39,874 bases of DNA from Stenotrophomonas maltophilia (GCF_002205165.1 NZ_NIVS01000028.1:1-39874), one strand, 5' to 3'; counted from the first letter of the stretch, positions 26,547 to 35,423 are shown. Numbers and translations are program-made. The notes: generated by a model not told the origin, from the letters alone.

Positions 26547-27316
26547 GCCGCCGCGTGATTCCGTGCCTGGATGTGCGCGATGGCCGCGTGGTCAAGGGCG
26601 TGCGCTTCCGCGACCACGTGGACATGGGCGACATCGCCGAGCTGGCGCTGCGCTACCGCGACCAGGGCGCGGACGAACTCGTCTTTTACGACATCGGCGC
26701 CAGCCCGGAAGGGCGTGCGGTGGATGTGGCGTGGATCGAGCGTATCGCGCGCCTGATCGACATTCCGTTCTGTGTGGCCGGCGGCATCAGTGACGTGGAG
26801 ACCGCGCGGCGCGTGCTGCATGCCGGCGCCGACAAGATCTCGATCAACTCACCGGCGCTGGGCCGGCCGGAACTGATCGAAGAGCTGGCCGACGCCTTCG
26901 GCGTGCAGTGCGTGGTGGTCGGCATCGATTCGGTGCGCGAGGCGGACGGCGAATGGCGGGTGCGCCGGTTCAGTGGCGACCCGGACAAGACCCAGGCGGT
27001 GGCGGTACGCACCCTGGACTGGCTGGTGGAAGCGCAGCGCCGCGGTGCCGGCGAGATCGTGCTGAACTGCATGGACAGCGACGGGGTGCGCCGCGGTTAC
27101 GACGTGGCCCAGCTGCGCCAGGCGCGCGCGCTGTGCCAAGTGCCGCTGATCGCCTCCGGCGGTGCCGGCGAGATGCAGCACTTCGCCGATGTGTTCGACC
27201 AGGCCGACGTCGATGGCGCGCTGGCGGCCAGCGTGTTCCACAGTGGCGCCATTGCCATTCCCGCGCTCAAGCAGTTCCTGCGTGAGCAGCAGATCGAGGT
27301 TCGAGATGTCTATTGA
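26540..27316 (+). CDS. hisF: Imidazole glycerol phosphate synthase, cyclase subunit
   Basis: The 258-residue TIM barrel homologous to HisA has the conserved N-terminus [18 protein letters not shown] with the catalytic Asp, and the second Asp in [24 protein letters not shown] and [10 protein letters not shown] are phosphate loops. It pairs with HisH to make imidazoleglycerol phosphate and AICAR. It overlaps hisA by 7 nt and hisIE by 11 nt. Confidence 0.95.
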   Translation: MLSRRVIPCLDVRDGRVVKGVRFRDHVDMGDIAELALRYRDQGADELVFYDIGASPEGRAVDVAWIERIARLIDIPFCVAGGISDVETARRVLHAGADKISINSPALGRPELIEELADAFGVQCVVVGIDSVREADGEWRVRRFSGDPDKTQAVAVRTLDWLVEAQRRGAGEIVLNCMDSDGVRRGYDVAQLRQARALCQVPLIASGGAGEMQHFADVFDQADVDGALAASVFHSGAIAIPALKQFLREQQIEVRDVY

Positions 27317-27944
27317 AGTGAGTTCCATTGAGGTGCAGCCGTCGCGCGAGGCGCTGGCGCAGCTGGACTGGGGCAAGGGCGATGGCCTGCTACCGGTGGT
27401 GGTGCAGGACACCGATACGCTGCGTGTGCTGATGCTCGGCTATGCCAACGCGGCCGCGCTGGAGCAGACCCTGGCCACGGGCCAGATGACCTTCTTCAGC
27501 CGCAGCAAGCAGCGGCTGTGGACCAAGGGCGAATCCTCCGGCAACGTGCTGGCGGTGACCGCGGTGCGGATCGACTGCGACAACGACACCCTGCTGGTCA
27601 GTGCACGCCCGGCCGGGCCGACCTGCCACACCGGCAGCGAGAGCTGCTTCCCGCAGGCCCCAGGCAACTTCCTGGGCCGGCTGGATACCGTGGTGCGCGA
27701 GCGCGAGCAGCAGCGCCCGGCGGGGAGTTACACCACGTCGCTGTTCGACGGCGACATCCGGCGTATCGCACAGAAGGTGGGCGAGGAGGGCGTGGAGACC
27801 GCGCTGGCCGGGGTGGTGCAGGACGATGAGGCGCTGCTCGGCGAGTCGGCCGATCTGCTGTTCCACCTGACGGTGCTGCTGCGTGCGCGTGGGCTTTCGC
27901 TGGACGACGCGGTGGCGGTGCTGGCGGCCCGCCACGCGGGATAG
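27306..27944 (+). CDS. hisI: Phosphoribosyl-AMP cyclohydrolase / PR-ATP pyrophosphatase fusion
   Basis: The 212-residue fusion (HisIE) carries out steps 2 and 3 of the pathway. ATG 27306 lies inside the end of hisF; the frame is open further upstream, but that part is a shadow of hisF. The cyclohydrolase domain (about 20-110) has the metal sites DCDNDTLLV and [12 protein letters not shown]. The pyrophosphatase domain (about 118-212) has [14 protein letters not shown] and [20 protein letters not shown]. It is the last gene of the operon. No terminator is visible in the 93 nt that follow. Confidence 0.95.
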   Translation: MSIEVSSIEVQPSREALAQLDWGKGDGLLPVVVQDTDTLRVLMLGYANAAALEQTLATGQMTFFSRSKQRLWTKGESSGNVLAVTAVRIDCDNDTLLVSARPAGPTCHTGSESCFPQAPGNFLGRLDTVVREREQQRPAGSYTTSLFDGDIRRIAQKVGEEGVETALAGVVQDDEALLGESADLLFHLTVLLRARGLSLDDAVAVLAARHAG

Positions 27945-28037
27945 TTCCGGGCCGCTGATCGTTTAACGTCGGTGAAACGCGGTGCAGGCGATGATGTGCG
28001 GCTCTACAATTCCCCACCCCCGACCGGACCGCCCCCG

Positions 28038-29636
28038 ATGACCCGTACTGCCGCCTGGCTGGCTTGCCTGCTGTTGATGACTTCGCCTGCCTGGGCTGCT
28101 GAAACGACCGTCACCGGCAAGGTGTATCAGGAGCGCGACGGCAAGCCCGGGCGCGGCCCGACCGATCCTGGCCTGGCCGGTGTGCAGGTCTCCAACGGCG
28201 AAACGATCGTGCGTACCGCCGCCGATGGCAGCTACAGCCTGCCGGTACGCGAGGGCCAGACGGTGTTCGTGATCAAGCCGGACGAGTACCGCTTCCCGGC
28301 GGCCGCCAATGGGCTGCCCTCCTACTGGCGCCACTACGCGCCGCAGGGGTCGCCGAAGCTGAAGTACGACGGTATCCGTCCCACGGGCGGCGCCACCCGC
28401 AACTGGGATTTCGCGCTGGAGCCGGCCAAGGGCACCGATGCCGCACGCAACGGCTTCGAGATGCTGGTGTTCACCGATTCGCAGACGGCCAGCCGCCAGG
28501 ACATCGGCTACTACCAGCGCGCCATCGTCGAGCCGATCATCGGCAAGCACCCGGCACGGCTGGGCACCACCTTGGGCGACATCGTCAATGACGACCTGGG
28601 CCTGTACCCGGACATCAACAAGGTCACCGCGCAGCTGCAGGTGCCGTGGTTCCACGTGCCGGGCAACCATGACCTGGACATGGACGCCGGCACCGATGCG
28701 CACTCGCTGGACAGCTGGCGCGCCGTGTACGGTCCGGACACCTACGCGGTGGAGGAGGGCGGGGCGAGCTTCGTGTTCCTCGATGACGTGGTCTACGATC
28801 CCAAGGCCAAGCCGAGCTACGTGGGCGGCCTGCGCGCGGACCAGTTCACCTTCCTCGGCAACTACCTCAAGGGCCTGCCGCGTGATCGCCTGATCGTGCT
28901 CGGCATGCACATCCCGCTGTTCGATGCGGCGCCGGGCCGTGAGACGTTCCGTCATGCCGACCGCACGCGCCTGTTCGCGCTGCTCAAGGACTTCCCGAAC
29001 GTACTGGTGCTCAGCGGCCACAGCCACACCCAGCAGCATTACTACCATGGGGCCGCCGAGGGTTGGCAGGGCCGCAAGCCGCTGCACGAATACAACGTGG
29101 GCGCCGCCTGCGGTGCATTCTGGTCCGGGGTGAAGGACAGCAGCGGGATCCCCGATGCCACCATGAGCGATGGCACCCCGAATGGCTACGCGGTGCTCTC
29201 GGTCAAGCCCGGTGGCGAGTACGGCCTGCGCTACTACGTGGCGCGCGCCCCGGACGATTACCAGATCGCGCTGCATGCGCCGAAGGTGTTGCGCCAGGGT
29301 GCGTATCCGGCGTGGGGCGTGTACGCCAACGTGTTCATGGGCCAGGCCGATTCGCTGGTGGAATACCGCGTGGACGATGGCACCTGGCAGCCGATGAAGC
29401 GCGTCGAGCAGCCGGACCCGCGCCTGCTGCAGGAAAACGTCGCTGACGATACCGCCGAGCGCCTGCGCGGCTTCGACCGCTCGCCGGAAGCCACGCCGTC
29501 GCCGCACCTGTGGCGCGGCGCGCTGCCCACCCACCTGGCGGTGGGTGAGCACAAAGTGGAAGTGCGCGCCGTGCAGGGCGATGGCCCGACCGCCACGGCC
29601 AGCACCAGCTACCGCCTGCAGACCTCCAAGCCCTGA
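28038..29636 (+). CDS. Secreted calcineurin-like metallophosphoesterase
   Basis: The product has 532 residues. ATG 28038 gives a Sec signal peptide (MTRTAAWLACLLLMTSPAWA, cleaved before AE); the upstream frame is discarded. Residues about 22-120 are a transthyretin-like N-terminal domain, followed by the phosphoesterase core. Its metal motifs are LVFTDSQ (D-x-Q in place of the usual D-x-H), GDIVNDD, PGNHDLD and LSGHSHTQQHYYH. A C-terminal beta domain (about 410-532) completes the architecture seen in Bacteroidetes and Xanthomonadaceae MetallophosN/MetallophosC proteins. It should act in the periplasm. The substrate is unknown. It lies 93 nt after hisIE and may have its own promoter. Confidence 0.85.
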   Translation: MTRTAAWLACLLLMTSPAWAAETTVTGKVYQERDGKPGRGPTDPGLAGVQVSNGETIVRTAADGSYSLPVREGQTVFVIKPDEYRFPAAANGLPSYWRHYAPQGSPKLKYDGIRPTGGATRNWDFALEPAKGTDAARNGFEMLVFTDSQTASRQDIGYYQRAIVEPIIGKHPARLGTTLGDIVNDDLGLYPDINKVTAQLQVPWFHVPGNHDLDMDAGTDAHSLDSWRAVYGPDTYAVEEGGASFVFLDDVVYDPKAKPSYVGGLRADQFTFLGNYLKGLPRDRLIVLGMHIPLFDAAPGRETFRHADRTRLFALLKDFPNVLVLSGHSHTQQHYYHGAAEGWQGRKPLHEYNVGAACGAFWSGVKDSSGIPDATMSDGTPNGYAVLSVKPGGEYGLRYYVARAPDDYQIALHAPKVLRQGAYPAWGVYANVFMGQADSLVEYRVDDGTWQPMKRVEQPDPRLLQENVADDTAERLRGFDRSPEATPSPHLWRGALPTHLAVGEHKVEVRAVQGDGPTATASTSYRLQTSKP

Positions 29637-29745
29637 CCGCGACGCCGGTGTTTCAGTACGGCGCTGTATGGCGCAGGCAGCTTTGCATTCCCCCGGCGAT
29701 GCCTGAGAATCGCCGGGATTCAATCGATTCAACCAAGGCAAGCGA

Positions 29746-30783
29746 GTGAGCGCAGCGGCACCGGTTCCGGCTCAACCTGATGTGGCGCCGACGGCGGCCC
29801 ACCGGGATTCCCCTCCTGACACGCTGATCGTGGCCGATGTCGGCGGTACCTTCGCCCGGGTCGCGCTGGCCACCGTGCGGGCGGGCGCTGCGCCACAGCT
29901 GAGCGGCCTGCAGCGCTATGCCTGCGCCGGGCACGCCAGCCTGGCCGCGATCCTGGCCGGGTTCATCGCCACGCTGCCGGCGGCGCCGGACACCGCCGTG
30001 GTCGCCATCGCCGGCCTGCTGGACGGCGACCATCTGGTCAACACCAATCTGCCGTGGCCGGTCTCGGTCGCACAGACCCGTCACGAGTCGGGGCTGGCCT
30101 CGCTGGCGCTGATCAACGATTTCGAAGCGGTTGCCTATGCGATTCCGCACGTGGCGCCGGAGACCCTGGTGGCCCTCAACGGTGATCCGGATGCGGGCCC
30201 GCGCTGGCCGGCGCTGGTGCTTGGGCCGGGCACCGGGCTGGGTGCGGCGCTGCGCTTTGAAGGCGGCGAGCGGCCGGTACTGGCCAGCGAGGCCGGCCAT
30301 GCCGCGCTGAATGCCTGCAACGCGCTGGAACTGGAGGTGCTCTCGCGCCTGCTGCAGCGCTGGGATCACGTGGACAACGAGCGCGTGCTGTCCGGTGGCG
30401 GCCTGATGAACCTGTATCCCTGCCTGTGCGATATCCGTGGCGTCACCCCGCACTGGACCAGCACCGAGGCCCTGATCGCCGCCGCGCACGAGGGCGTGGA
30501 CCCGCTGGCAGTGGAAACGCTGGAGGTGTTCTGCGCCTGGCTGGGCAGCCTGGCGGGCGATCTGGCCACGACCTTCGGGGCGCGCTCGGTGTATCTGGCG
30601 GGCGGCATTTCCACCCGGGTGGATCGCTTCCTGCGTGATGGCCGTTTCCGCGCGCGCTTCCTGGCCAAGGGCGTGATGCACGACGTGCTGCGCCAGGTGC
30701 CGATCTGGCGCGTGGACCACGGTGAGCTCGGCGTTCTCGGCGCGGCGGTCTGGCATGCGGAGCACCGCTGTATCGTCGTGTAA
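29746..30783 (+). CDS. glk: Glucokinase
   Basis: The 345-residue product is a Glk-family (non-ROK) hexokinase phosphorylating glucose. GTG 29746 is the likely start; the ADP/ATP phosphate loop VADVGGTFARVAL comes near residue 28. The catalytic-Asp segment is LINDFEAVAYAIP. GPGTGLGAAL and SEAGHAALNA are conserved further on. It is followed 33 nt later by the glycosylasparaginase gene, so the two are probably co-transcribed. Confidence 0.9.
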   Translation: MSAAAPVPAQPDVAPTAAHRDSPPDTLIVADVGGTFARVALATVRAGAAPQLSGLQRYACAGHASLAAILAGFIATLPAAPDTAVVAIAGLLDGDHLVNTNLPWPVSVAQTRHESGLASLALINDFEAVAYAIPHVAPETLVALNGDPDAGPRWPALVLGPGTGLGAALRFEGGERPVLASEAGHAALNACNALELEVLSRLLQRWDHVDNERVLSGGGLMNLYPCLCDIRGVTPHWTSTEALIAAAHEGVDPLAVETLEVFCAWLGSLAGDLATTFGARSVYLAGGISTRVDRFLRDGRFRARFLAKGVMHDVLRQVPIWRVDHGELGVLGAAVWHAEHRCIVV

Positions 30784-30816
30784 TTCCTTCCCTGACCGTT
30801 CGCTGGAGACGTACCC

Positions 30817-31815
30817 ATGACTGACCGCAGGCGATTTCTCCAGGCCAGTGCCCTGGCCGCGGGCGCCCTGGCGCTGCCCACATTGCAGGCACGTGCAGCC
30901 TCCGGTGCGCGCGTGGTGTCCACCTGGGATTTTGGGGTGGGGGCCAACCAGGTGGCGTGGAAAACCCTGGCGACCGGCGGCTCCGCGCTCGATGCGGTCG
31001 AGGCCGGCGCGCGCTGGGCCGAGAGCGACCTGTGCAATCCCACGGTGGGGCGCTGCGGCAACCCGGACCGCGACGGCGTGCTGAGCCTGGATGCCAGCAT
31101 CATGGACGGCGACGGCCGCTGTGGGTCGGTGGCGGCGCTGAGCGATATCGCGCACCCGGTTTCGGTGGCACGGCGGGTGATGGAACAGACGCCGCACGTG
31201 ATGCTGGTCGGCGAGGGCGCCCAGCAGTTCGCGGTGCAACAGGGTTTTGAACGCAGGAAGCTGCTCACCCCGGAAGCCGAGAAGGCCTGGCGCGAGTGGC
31301 TCAAGACCGCGCAGTACACCCCCGAGATCAATGCCGAGCGGCGCAGCCGCCCGGGCGACAGCAGCAACCACGACACCCTGGGCATGCTCGCCATTGATGC
31401 CCAAGGCCGTCTGGCCGGCGCCTGCACGACCAGTGGCATGGCCTGGAAGATGCACGGCCGCGTCGGCGACAGCCCGATCATCGGGGCGGGCCTGTACGTG
31501 GACAACGAGGTCGGCGCCGCCACCGCTTCGGGCGTCGGTGAGGAAATGATCCGCAACGCAGCCTCCTTCCTGGTGGTCGAGCTGATGCGTCAGGGGCGTT
31601 CGCCGGCCGAGGCCTGCCGCGAGGCGATCGCGCGGGTGGTGCGCAAGCGCCCCGAGGCGAGCAAGACCCTGCAGGTCTGCTTCCTTGCCTTGAACAAGCA
31701 CGGTGAGGTCGGCGCGTATGCGCTGCATCGTGGCTTCGTCTACGCGGTCTGCGACAACGACCGGCAGGACGTTCTGCGTGATTCCGCGTCGGTGTACACG
31801 AGCGAGCAGACGTGA
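30817..31815 (+). CDS. N4-(beta-N-acetylglucosaminyl)-L-asparaginase (glycosylasparaginase)
   Basis: The 332-residue Ntn-hydrolase cleaves the GlcNAc-Asn bond of glycoasparagines. ATG 30817 has GGAGA upstream. Residues 1-27 look like a Tat signal (TDRRRFLQASALAAGALALP, ending AQARA), so the enzyme would be exported folded. Autocleavage would occur before the nucleophile Thr187 in SSNHDTLGMLAID, giving alpha and beta chains. The N-terminal VVSTWDFG and the DGDGRCGSVAAL segment are typical of the family. It overlaps cutC by 4 nt. The neighbours glk and cutC suggest glycoprotein-sugar use. Confidence 0.9.
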   Translation: MTDRRRFLQASALAAGALALPTLQARAASGARVVSTWDFGVGANQVAWKTLATGGSALDAVEAGARWAESDLCNPTVGRCGNPDRDGVLSLDASIMDGDGRCGSVAALSDIAHPVSVARRVMEQTPHVMLVGEGAQQFAVQQGFERRKLLTPEAEKAWREWLKTAQYTPEINAERRSRPGDSSNHDTLGMLAIDAQGRLAGACTTSGMAWKMHGRVGDSPIIGAGLYVDNEVGAATASGVGEEMIRNAASFLVVELMRQGRSPAEACREAIARVVRKRPEASKTLQVCFLALNKHGEVGAYALHRGFVYAVCDNDRQDVLRDSASVYTSEQT

Positions 31816-32561
31816 GCGCGCCGCACCGGCTGCTGGAGATCGCCTCCAACTCGGTGGCCTCCGCCCTGGCCGCCCAGCAGGGGGGCGCGGACCGGATCGA
31901 ACTGTTCGACAACCTCGCCGAGGGCGGCACGACCCCGTCGCAGGGCAGCATCGCGGTCGCCCGCGATCGCCTTCGGATTCCCCTGTTCGTGCTGATCCGG
32001 CCGCGGCCCGGCGATTTCCTCTACACCGCGCTCGAGGCCGAGATCATGCTGCGCGACATCGCGTACTGCCGTGCACTCGGCTGCGATGGCGTGGTGATCG
32101 GCGCCTTGGATGCCGACGGTGGCATCGACATGCCGCTGTGCCGGGAACTGGTATCCGCAGCGGGCCCGCTCGGCATCACCTTCCACCGCGCCTTCGATGC
32201 CGCGCGTGATCTGCCAGCAGCGCTGGAGCGGATCGTGACGCTGGGCTGCCAGCGCATCCTGAGTTCGGGCGGGCAGGCCAGTGCACTGGCCGGTGCCGAT
32301 GTCCTGGCCGCACTGGGGGCGCAGGCAGGTGATCGGATCGCACTGATGGCGGGTGCGGGCATCACTGCCGCCAACGTCATGGAGGTGGCCGAGCGCAGTG
32401 GGTGCGTTGAACTGCACGCCTCCGCGAAGACGACGCAGCCCTCGGCGATGCGTCACCACAATCCCGCGTTGACCGGGCTGTCGCCGGACTGGACCGTCAC
32501 CGACGCGGCGCAGGTCAGCGCACTGCGCGCGGCGCTGAATAACAGGGACGGAGGTAGTTAA
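31812..32561 (+). CDS. cutC: CutC-family protein
   Basis: The 249-residue TIM-barrel protein has the family N-terminus LLEIASNSVASALAAQQGGA, then DRIELFDNLAEGGTTPSQG. Later conserved blocks are GCDGVVIGALDADGGID, TFHRAFDAARDL and RILSSGGQASA. GTG 31812 overlaps the asparaginase stop. CutC is annotated as a copper homeostasis protein, but that role is doubtful and an enzymatic role has been suggested. I recall cutC beside glycosylasparaginase in Bacteroidetes too, which favours a link to sugar metabolism. The last few codons lie inside a palindromic repeat. Confidence 0.9.
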   Translation: MSAPHRLLEIASNSVASALAAQQGGADRIELFDNLAEGGTTPSQGSIAVARDRLRIPLFVLIRPRPGDFLYTALEAEIMLRDIAYCRALGCDGVVIGALDADGGIDMPLCRELVSAAGPLGITFHRAFDAARDLPAALERIVTLGCQRILSSGGQASALAGADVLAALGAQAGDRIALMAGAGITAANVMEVAERSGCVELHASAKTTQPSAMRHHNPALTGLSPDWTVTDAAQVSALRAALNNRDGGS

Positions 32562-32598
32562 TCCGTGACTCACTACCGTAATTAATTACCCCCGTCCC
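32545..32598. repeat. REP-like imperfect palindrome over the cutC stop
   Basis: GGGACGGAGGTAGTTAAT (32545-32562) and ATTAATTACCCCCGTCCC (32581-32598) are inverted copies matching at 16 of 18 positions. The 18-nt spacer holds a small palindrome GTGACTCAC. The unit contains the last codons and stop of cutC. Its size and hairpin shape resemble repetitive extragenic palindromes. No second copy is seen in this window. Confidence 0.6.
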
Positions 32599-32599
32599 C

Positions 32600-32607
32600 A
32601 TAAAAAA
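32600..32607 (-). other. Candidate core attachment site of the ICE
   Basis: On the minus strand this is TTTTTTAT, in the context CCATTTTTTATGGGG, 39 nt beyond cutC and at the outer end of the trb module. ICEs of the Tn4371 family, as I recall, recombine at a T-rich 8-mer close to TTTTTCAT, which differs here at one position. The other end of the element is outside the window, so the repeat cannot be confirmed. Confidence 0.4.
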
Positions 32608-32616
32608 TGGCCAGTG

Positions 32617-32649
32617 TCAAGTCTTTCGCGCAAACCACGCGAGGCTTGA
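32617..32649. repeat. Imperfect inverted repeat near the ICE end
   Basis: TCAAG...CT..CGCG (32617-32630) is mirrored by CGCGAGGCTTGA (32638-32649), with a spacer CAAACCA and small bulges. It sits 10 nt inside the proposed ICE end and could be an arm- or accessory-protein site. The surrounding 32608-32838 holds no gene I can support. Confidence 0.35.
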
Positions 32650-32838
32650 AACCATATACGGGGCAATAAGTTAGCTCTGTTTCATACCGCTGGCAGCGGA
32701 TGCGGCGTTGTGGGCTGGGAGCCACATGAGAGCCTAGAGAACGCAAGCCGGGTCGCGTTGTAGCTATGGAGATTGCCAACGGCTGGCAGGCTTGTTTGGT
32801 CATGTTAGTGCATTCCCTCGCAGCCCATCCAGAACGAA

Positions 32839-32865
32839 GAACGCGCAGCCTCGGGCTGCGCGTTC
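32839..32865 (-). terminator. Terminator of the trb operon
   Basis: A perfect 12-bp stem, GAACGCGCAGCC with GGCTGCGCGTTC, has a 3-nt loop. In the minus direction it is followed by the T-rich TTCGTTCT. It lies 31 nt after the DUF2274 stop codon. Confidence 0.8.
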
Positions 32866-32896
32866 GAGTGATGGTCAGTCTGGTTCAATTGCATCT

Positions 32897-33142
32897 TCAA
32901 CTTGGCTTCGGCGGCAAGGCCTTGCTGGCGTTTCCTTTCCTGAATCCCCGATCACCGGCCATGAACGCCTCCAGCATGTGCGGGATCAGCGTTGTGGCAT
33001 CGACCGCCTCGCCATATGCCTGCGCGTGCAGCGCGGCGTAGCGGTCGAGGTCGGCTTTCAAGCTGGCCGGGCAGGCAAAGGTTAGCTTCATGCTCTTGGT
33101 CTTGGGCAGCGGCCCCAGCCGCAGTTTCCTGGGCGTACTCAT
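32897..33142 (-). CDS. DUF2274 protein
   Basis: The 81-residue protein starts at ATG 33142, overlapping the trbI stop (ATGA). The sequence MKLTFACPASLKADLDRYAA and VDATTLIPHMLEAFMAGDRG resembles a ribbon-helix-helix-like small protein, and DUF2274 proteins regularly follow trbI in ICEs. The basic N-terminus (TPRKLRLGPLPKTKS) would suit DNA binding. The function is not established; control of transfer is a guess. Confidence 0.8.
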   Translation of the reverse strand: MSTPRKLRLGPLPKTKSMKLTFACPASLKADLDRYAALHAQAYGEAVDATTLIPHMLEAFMAGDRGFRKGNASKALPPKPS

Positions 33143-34416
33143 CGTGAAGTCCCCTTGTTGAAGAACAGTGGCTGGTAAGGCCGCAGTACCAGATCGCGGT
33201 TGACGATGATGCGCACCGGCAAGCCGGGGCGGCTGGTCAGCGTGGGTTGGATGTTGAGGCTGCGCCGGGTCACTTCTTGGCCGACCTGGTTCACGGTGTC
33301 CTGCAGGCTGTCGCGTCCAGCGATAATCACGCGATCACCGTCCTGGCGGTTCTCGGGCGCGGCCAGTTCGGCTCCCACACCCAGCAGCGTCGTCAGCACT
33401 GCACCGGCGAAGATCCGATCCCAATGCCAGTCCACATCGTCTTCCAGGCCGGCATAGCCTGCGGGGTCGGTGCTGACGAGGTTGTCGAGCGTGAGCGAAG
33501 ACGTATCCGGCAGGATGATGCGGTTCCACACCACCTGCACGCGGCTCTGGCCGTAGCTGACCTGGCTGTTGTACTTACCCAAGATGCGCGAACCCTGCGG
33601 GATCAGCAGGAACTTGCCAGTGGCCGTGTCGTAGATCGGTTCCGTCACCGTGGCGATCACGTCGCCCGGCAGGTCGGACTTGATGCCCGTGACCAGTGCC
33701 CCGGCAATGACGGTTCCAGCCATCACCTGGAACCGCGAGGTGGGCATTTGCAGATTGCCGGAATTGCGGGTTTCCGTAGATCCGCCTGTCAGGAACGCCT
33801 CTTTCTGGTCTTGCCGGTTCTGCACGGCCGTCGGATCAACAGGCTGGGCCGCCGTCGAGGCGGGGCCAGCAGCCAGCGGATCGAAAGCGGCATTGGCAGC
33901 GAAGCCTGGCGCGGCAGCGACCTGCGACTGCGCCACGGGCGCCGCCTGCGGGGAACCCGTGCGGAAGAACACCGATGAAGCTGCCGCTGCTTCTTCTTCC
34001 TTGCGTAGCGCATCGTTGGGGTCGTAGCCGGGCGCGGCATAGGTGGCGGCAACTGGCTGCTGCGAATTGACGATGGCTGGCCCCAGATCACCCGGCAGCG
34101 GTGGCCCCAGCTCCGGCACATCGAGCGGCAGCGCTGGCAACTTGGAATAGTCTGCAGGAAGTTGGTCGAGGCCTTCCGAGCGCGACACACGATCCACGTT
34201 GTACAGCTCCATGGGTTCGCCTGCACCGCGTTGTTGCGGTTGCAGCGACCAGATCAGTGCGCCCATCACGCCAACCGACAAGCCGCCGGCGAGGATGGCC
34301 AGCGTGCGCCGGTTCAGGCGCGTGACCGGACGCGGTTGGGCGCGCAGCGCCACCGTCTCGGGTGCCACTTTGTCCACCTGAGGCGTGACAAGGTCGGGGG
34401 TATCGTCCTGGCTCAT
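33139..34416 (-). CDS. trbI: Conjugal transfer protein TrbI (VirB10-like)
   Basis: The 425-residue protein has one membrane helix after a short cytoplasmic tail (TLAILAGGLSVGVMGALIWS, about residues 39-58) and a Pro/Ala-rich periplasmic linker. The C-terminal VirB10 domain contains AGTVIAGALVTGIKSDLPGD, FLLIPQGSRILGKYNS and VQVVWNRIILPD. VirB10/TrbI spans the envelope and joins the inner-membrane ATPases to the outer-membrane TrbG pore. It starts 2 nt after trbG ends. Confidence 0.95.
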   Translation of the reverse strand: MSQDDTPDLVTPQVDKVAPETVALRAQPRPVTRLNRRTLAILAGGLSVGVMGALIWSLQPQQRGAGEPMELYNVDRVSRSEGLDQLPADYSKLPALPLDVPELGPPLPGDLGPAIVNSQQPVAATYAAPGYDPNDALRKEEEAAAASSVFFRTGSPQAAPVAQSQVAAAPGFAANAAFDPLAAGPASTAAQPVDPTAVQNRQDQKEAFLTGGSTETRNSGNLQMPTSRFQVMAGTVIAGALVTGIKSDLPGDVIATVTEPIYDTATGKFLLIPQGSRILGKYNSQVSYGQSRVQVVWNRIILPDTSSLTLDNLVSTDPAGYAGLEDDVDWHWDRIFAGAVLTTLLGVGAELAAPENRQDGDRVIIAGRDSLQDTVNQVGQEVTRRSLNIQPTLTSRPGLPVRIIVNRDLVLRPYQPLFFNKGTSR

Positions 34417-34418
34417 GC

Positions 34419-35423
34419 TCAGTTCCTCCCGGCAATGCCATCCGTGCGCTCGATGCGCACCACGTCGCCCTTGTCGGCCCCCAGGCGCAGTTCTGCTGCA
34501 CCGAACAGGCGATCCACGATGTAGTACGGCGAGCGGAAGCGATAGTTCACCAGTTGCCCGTCGCCCTGTGTGCCGATGACGAACAGCGGCGGCAGCTCGC
34601 CCTGGGCGATGCCTGTCGGGAACTGGATATAAACCTTCTCGCCATCATCGAAGGCGCGCAGCGGCTTCCACGGCGGATTGCTGCCGCTGATTGCATAGCG
34701 AAAGCGGATGTTCTCCAGCGACAAGCCTGCATCGACCGGCGCGGCAGCGTTGGCGGCTTGGGCCTGGCGCTGCAAGGCCAGCATCCGATCCTTGGGATAG
34801 TCCCAGGACACCGACGCCATCCACGCCTTGTCGGTCGAAGTCAGTTCCAGCAGGTACGCCCTGCGGCTGGTGGTGATGACCAGGTTGGTCTTCAAGCTGG
34901 AACGGATAGGCTTGACCAGCACATTGACGCGCAGATCAGCACCGCTGCCGCTGGAGGTGTCACCGACGATCCAGCGCACGGTATCGCCCGCAGCGACCGT
35001 CACCAGTTCCTCGCCGGGCTGGAGCGCGATCACCGTCACGCGGCCCACGGACGCATAGACCTGGTACAGCGCGCCATCGGTGAACGGCCAGACCTGGATC
35101 GCATTGACGTAGCCCTCTCGGGTCGGCGCAATGCGCGCCTCGGCATTGGCGCGGGAGACGCGCACCTTCTCGTCGGCAGGCTCCGGTGCCGCCGGGGCCG
35201 CATCGACGTCCGGCAGCGGCTTCAACTGCGCTGGCAGCGCCAAGGGTTCGGGCACTGCCACCACTTCGATGGGCTTGGGCGGCTCGGGCAATGGCTGAGC
35301 CTGCACCGGCTCATCGAGCGAGATCATCGGCGGCGGTTTGCCCTGCGTGGCACAGCCCGCAAACAGGACAGTCGATGCCAGCAGGATCACCGGCAATGCG
35401 GTTTTACGGAAATGTGTATTCAT
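34419..35423 (-). CDS. trbG: Conjugal transfer protein TrbG (VirB9-like lipoprotein)
   Basis: The 334-residue protein has an N-terminal lipoprotein signal ending LFAGC, with Cys24 as the lipidated residue. A Pro-rich linker follows, then the VirB9 domain (EGYVNAIQVWPFTDGALYQV, GEELVTVAAGDTVRWIVGDT, then the C-terminal FRYAISGSNPPWKPLRAFDD). It should form the outer-membrane core ring with TrbI. ATG 35423 overlaps the trbF stop. Confidence 0.95.
   Translation of the reverse strand: MNTHFRKTALPVILLASTVLFAGCATQGKPPPMISLDEPVQAQPLPEPPKPIEVVAVPEPLALPAQLKPLPDVDAAPAAPEPADEKVRVSRANAEARIAPTREGYVNAIQVWPFTDGALYQVYASVGRVTVIALQPGEELVTVAAGDTVRWIVGDTSSGSGADLRVNVLVKPIRSSLKTNLVITTSRRAYLLELTSTDKAWMASVSWDYPKDRMLALQRQAQAANAAAPVDAGLSLENIRFRYAISGSNPPWKPLRAFDDGEKVYIQFPTGIAQGELPPLFVIGTQGDGQLVNYRFRSPYYIVDRLFGAAELRLGADKGDVVRIERTDGIAGRN

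Noticed and set aside
29653..31728. Long minus-strand open frame (691 codons)
   Set aside because: It is antisense to glk and glycosylasparaginase, both with intact catalytic motifs. Its own translation is His/Arg/Gln-rich and matches nothing I know.
32582..32803. 73-codon minus-strand frame between cutC and the trb terminator
   Set aside because: It overlaps the palindromic repeat and the proposed ICE end, has no ribosome-binding site and no recognisable motif.
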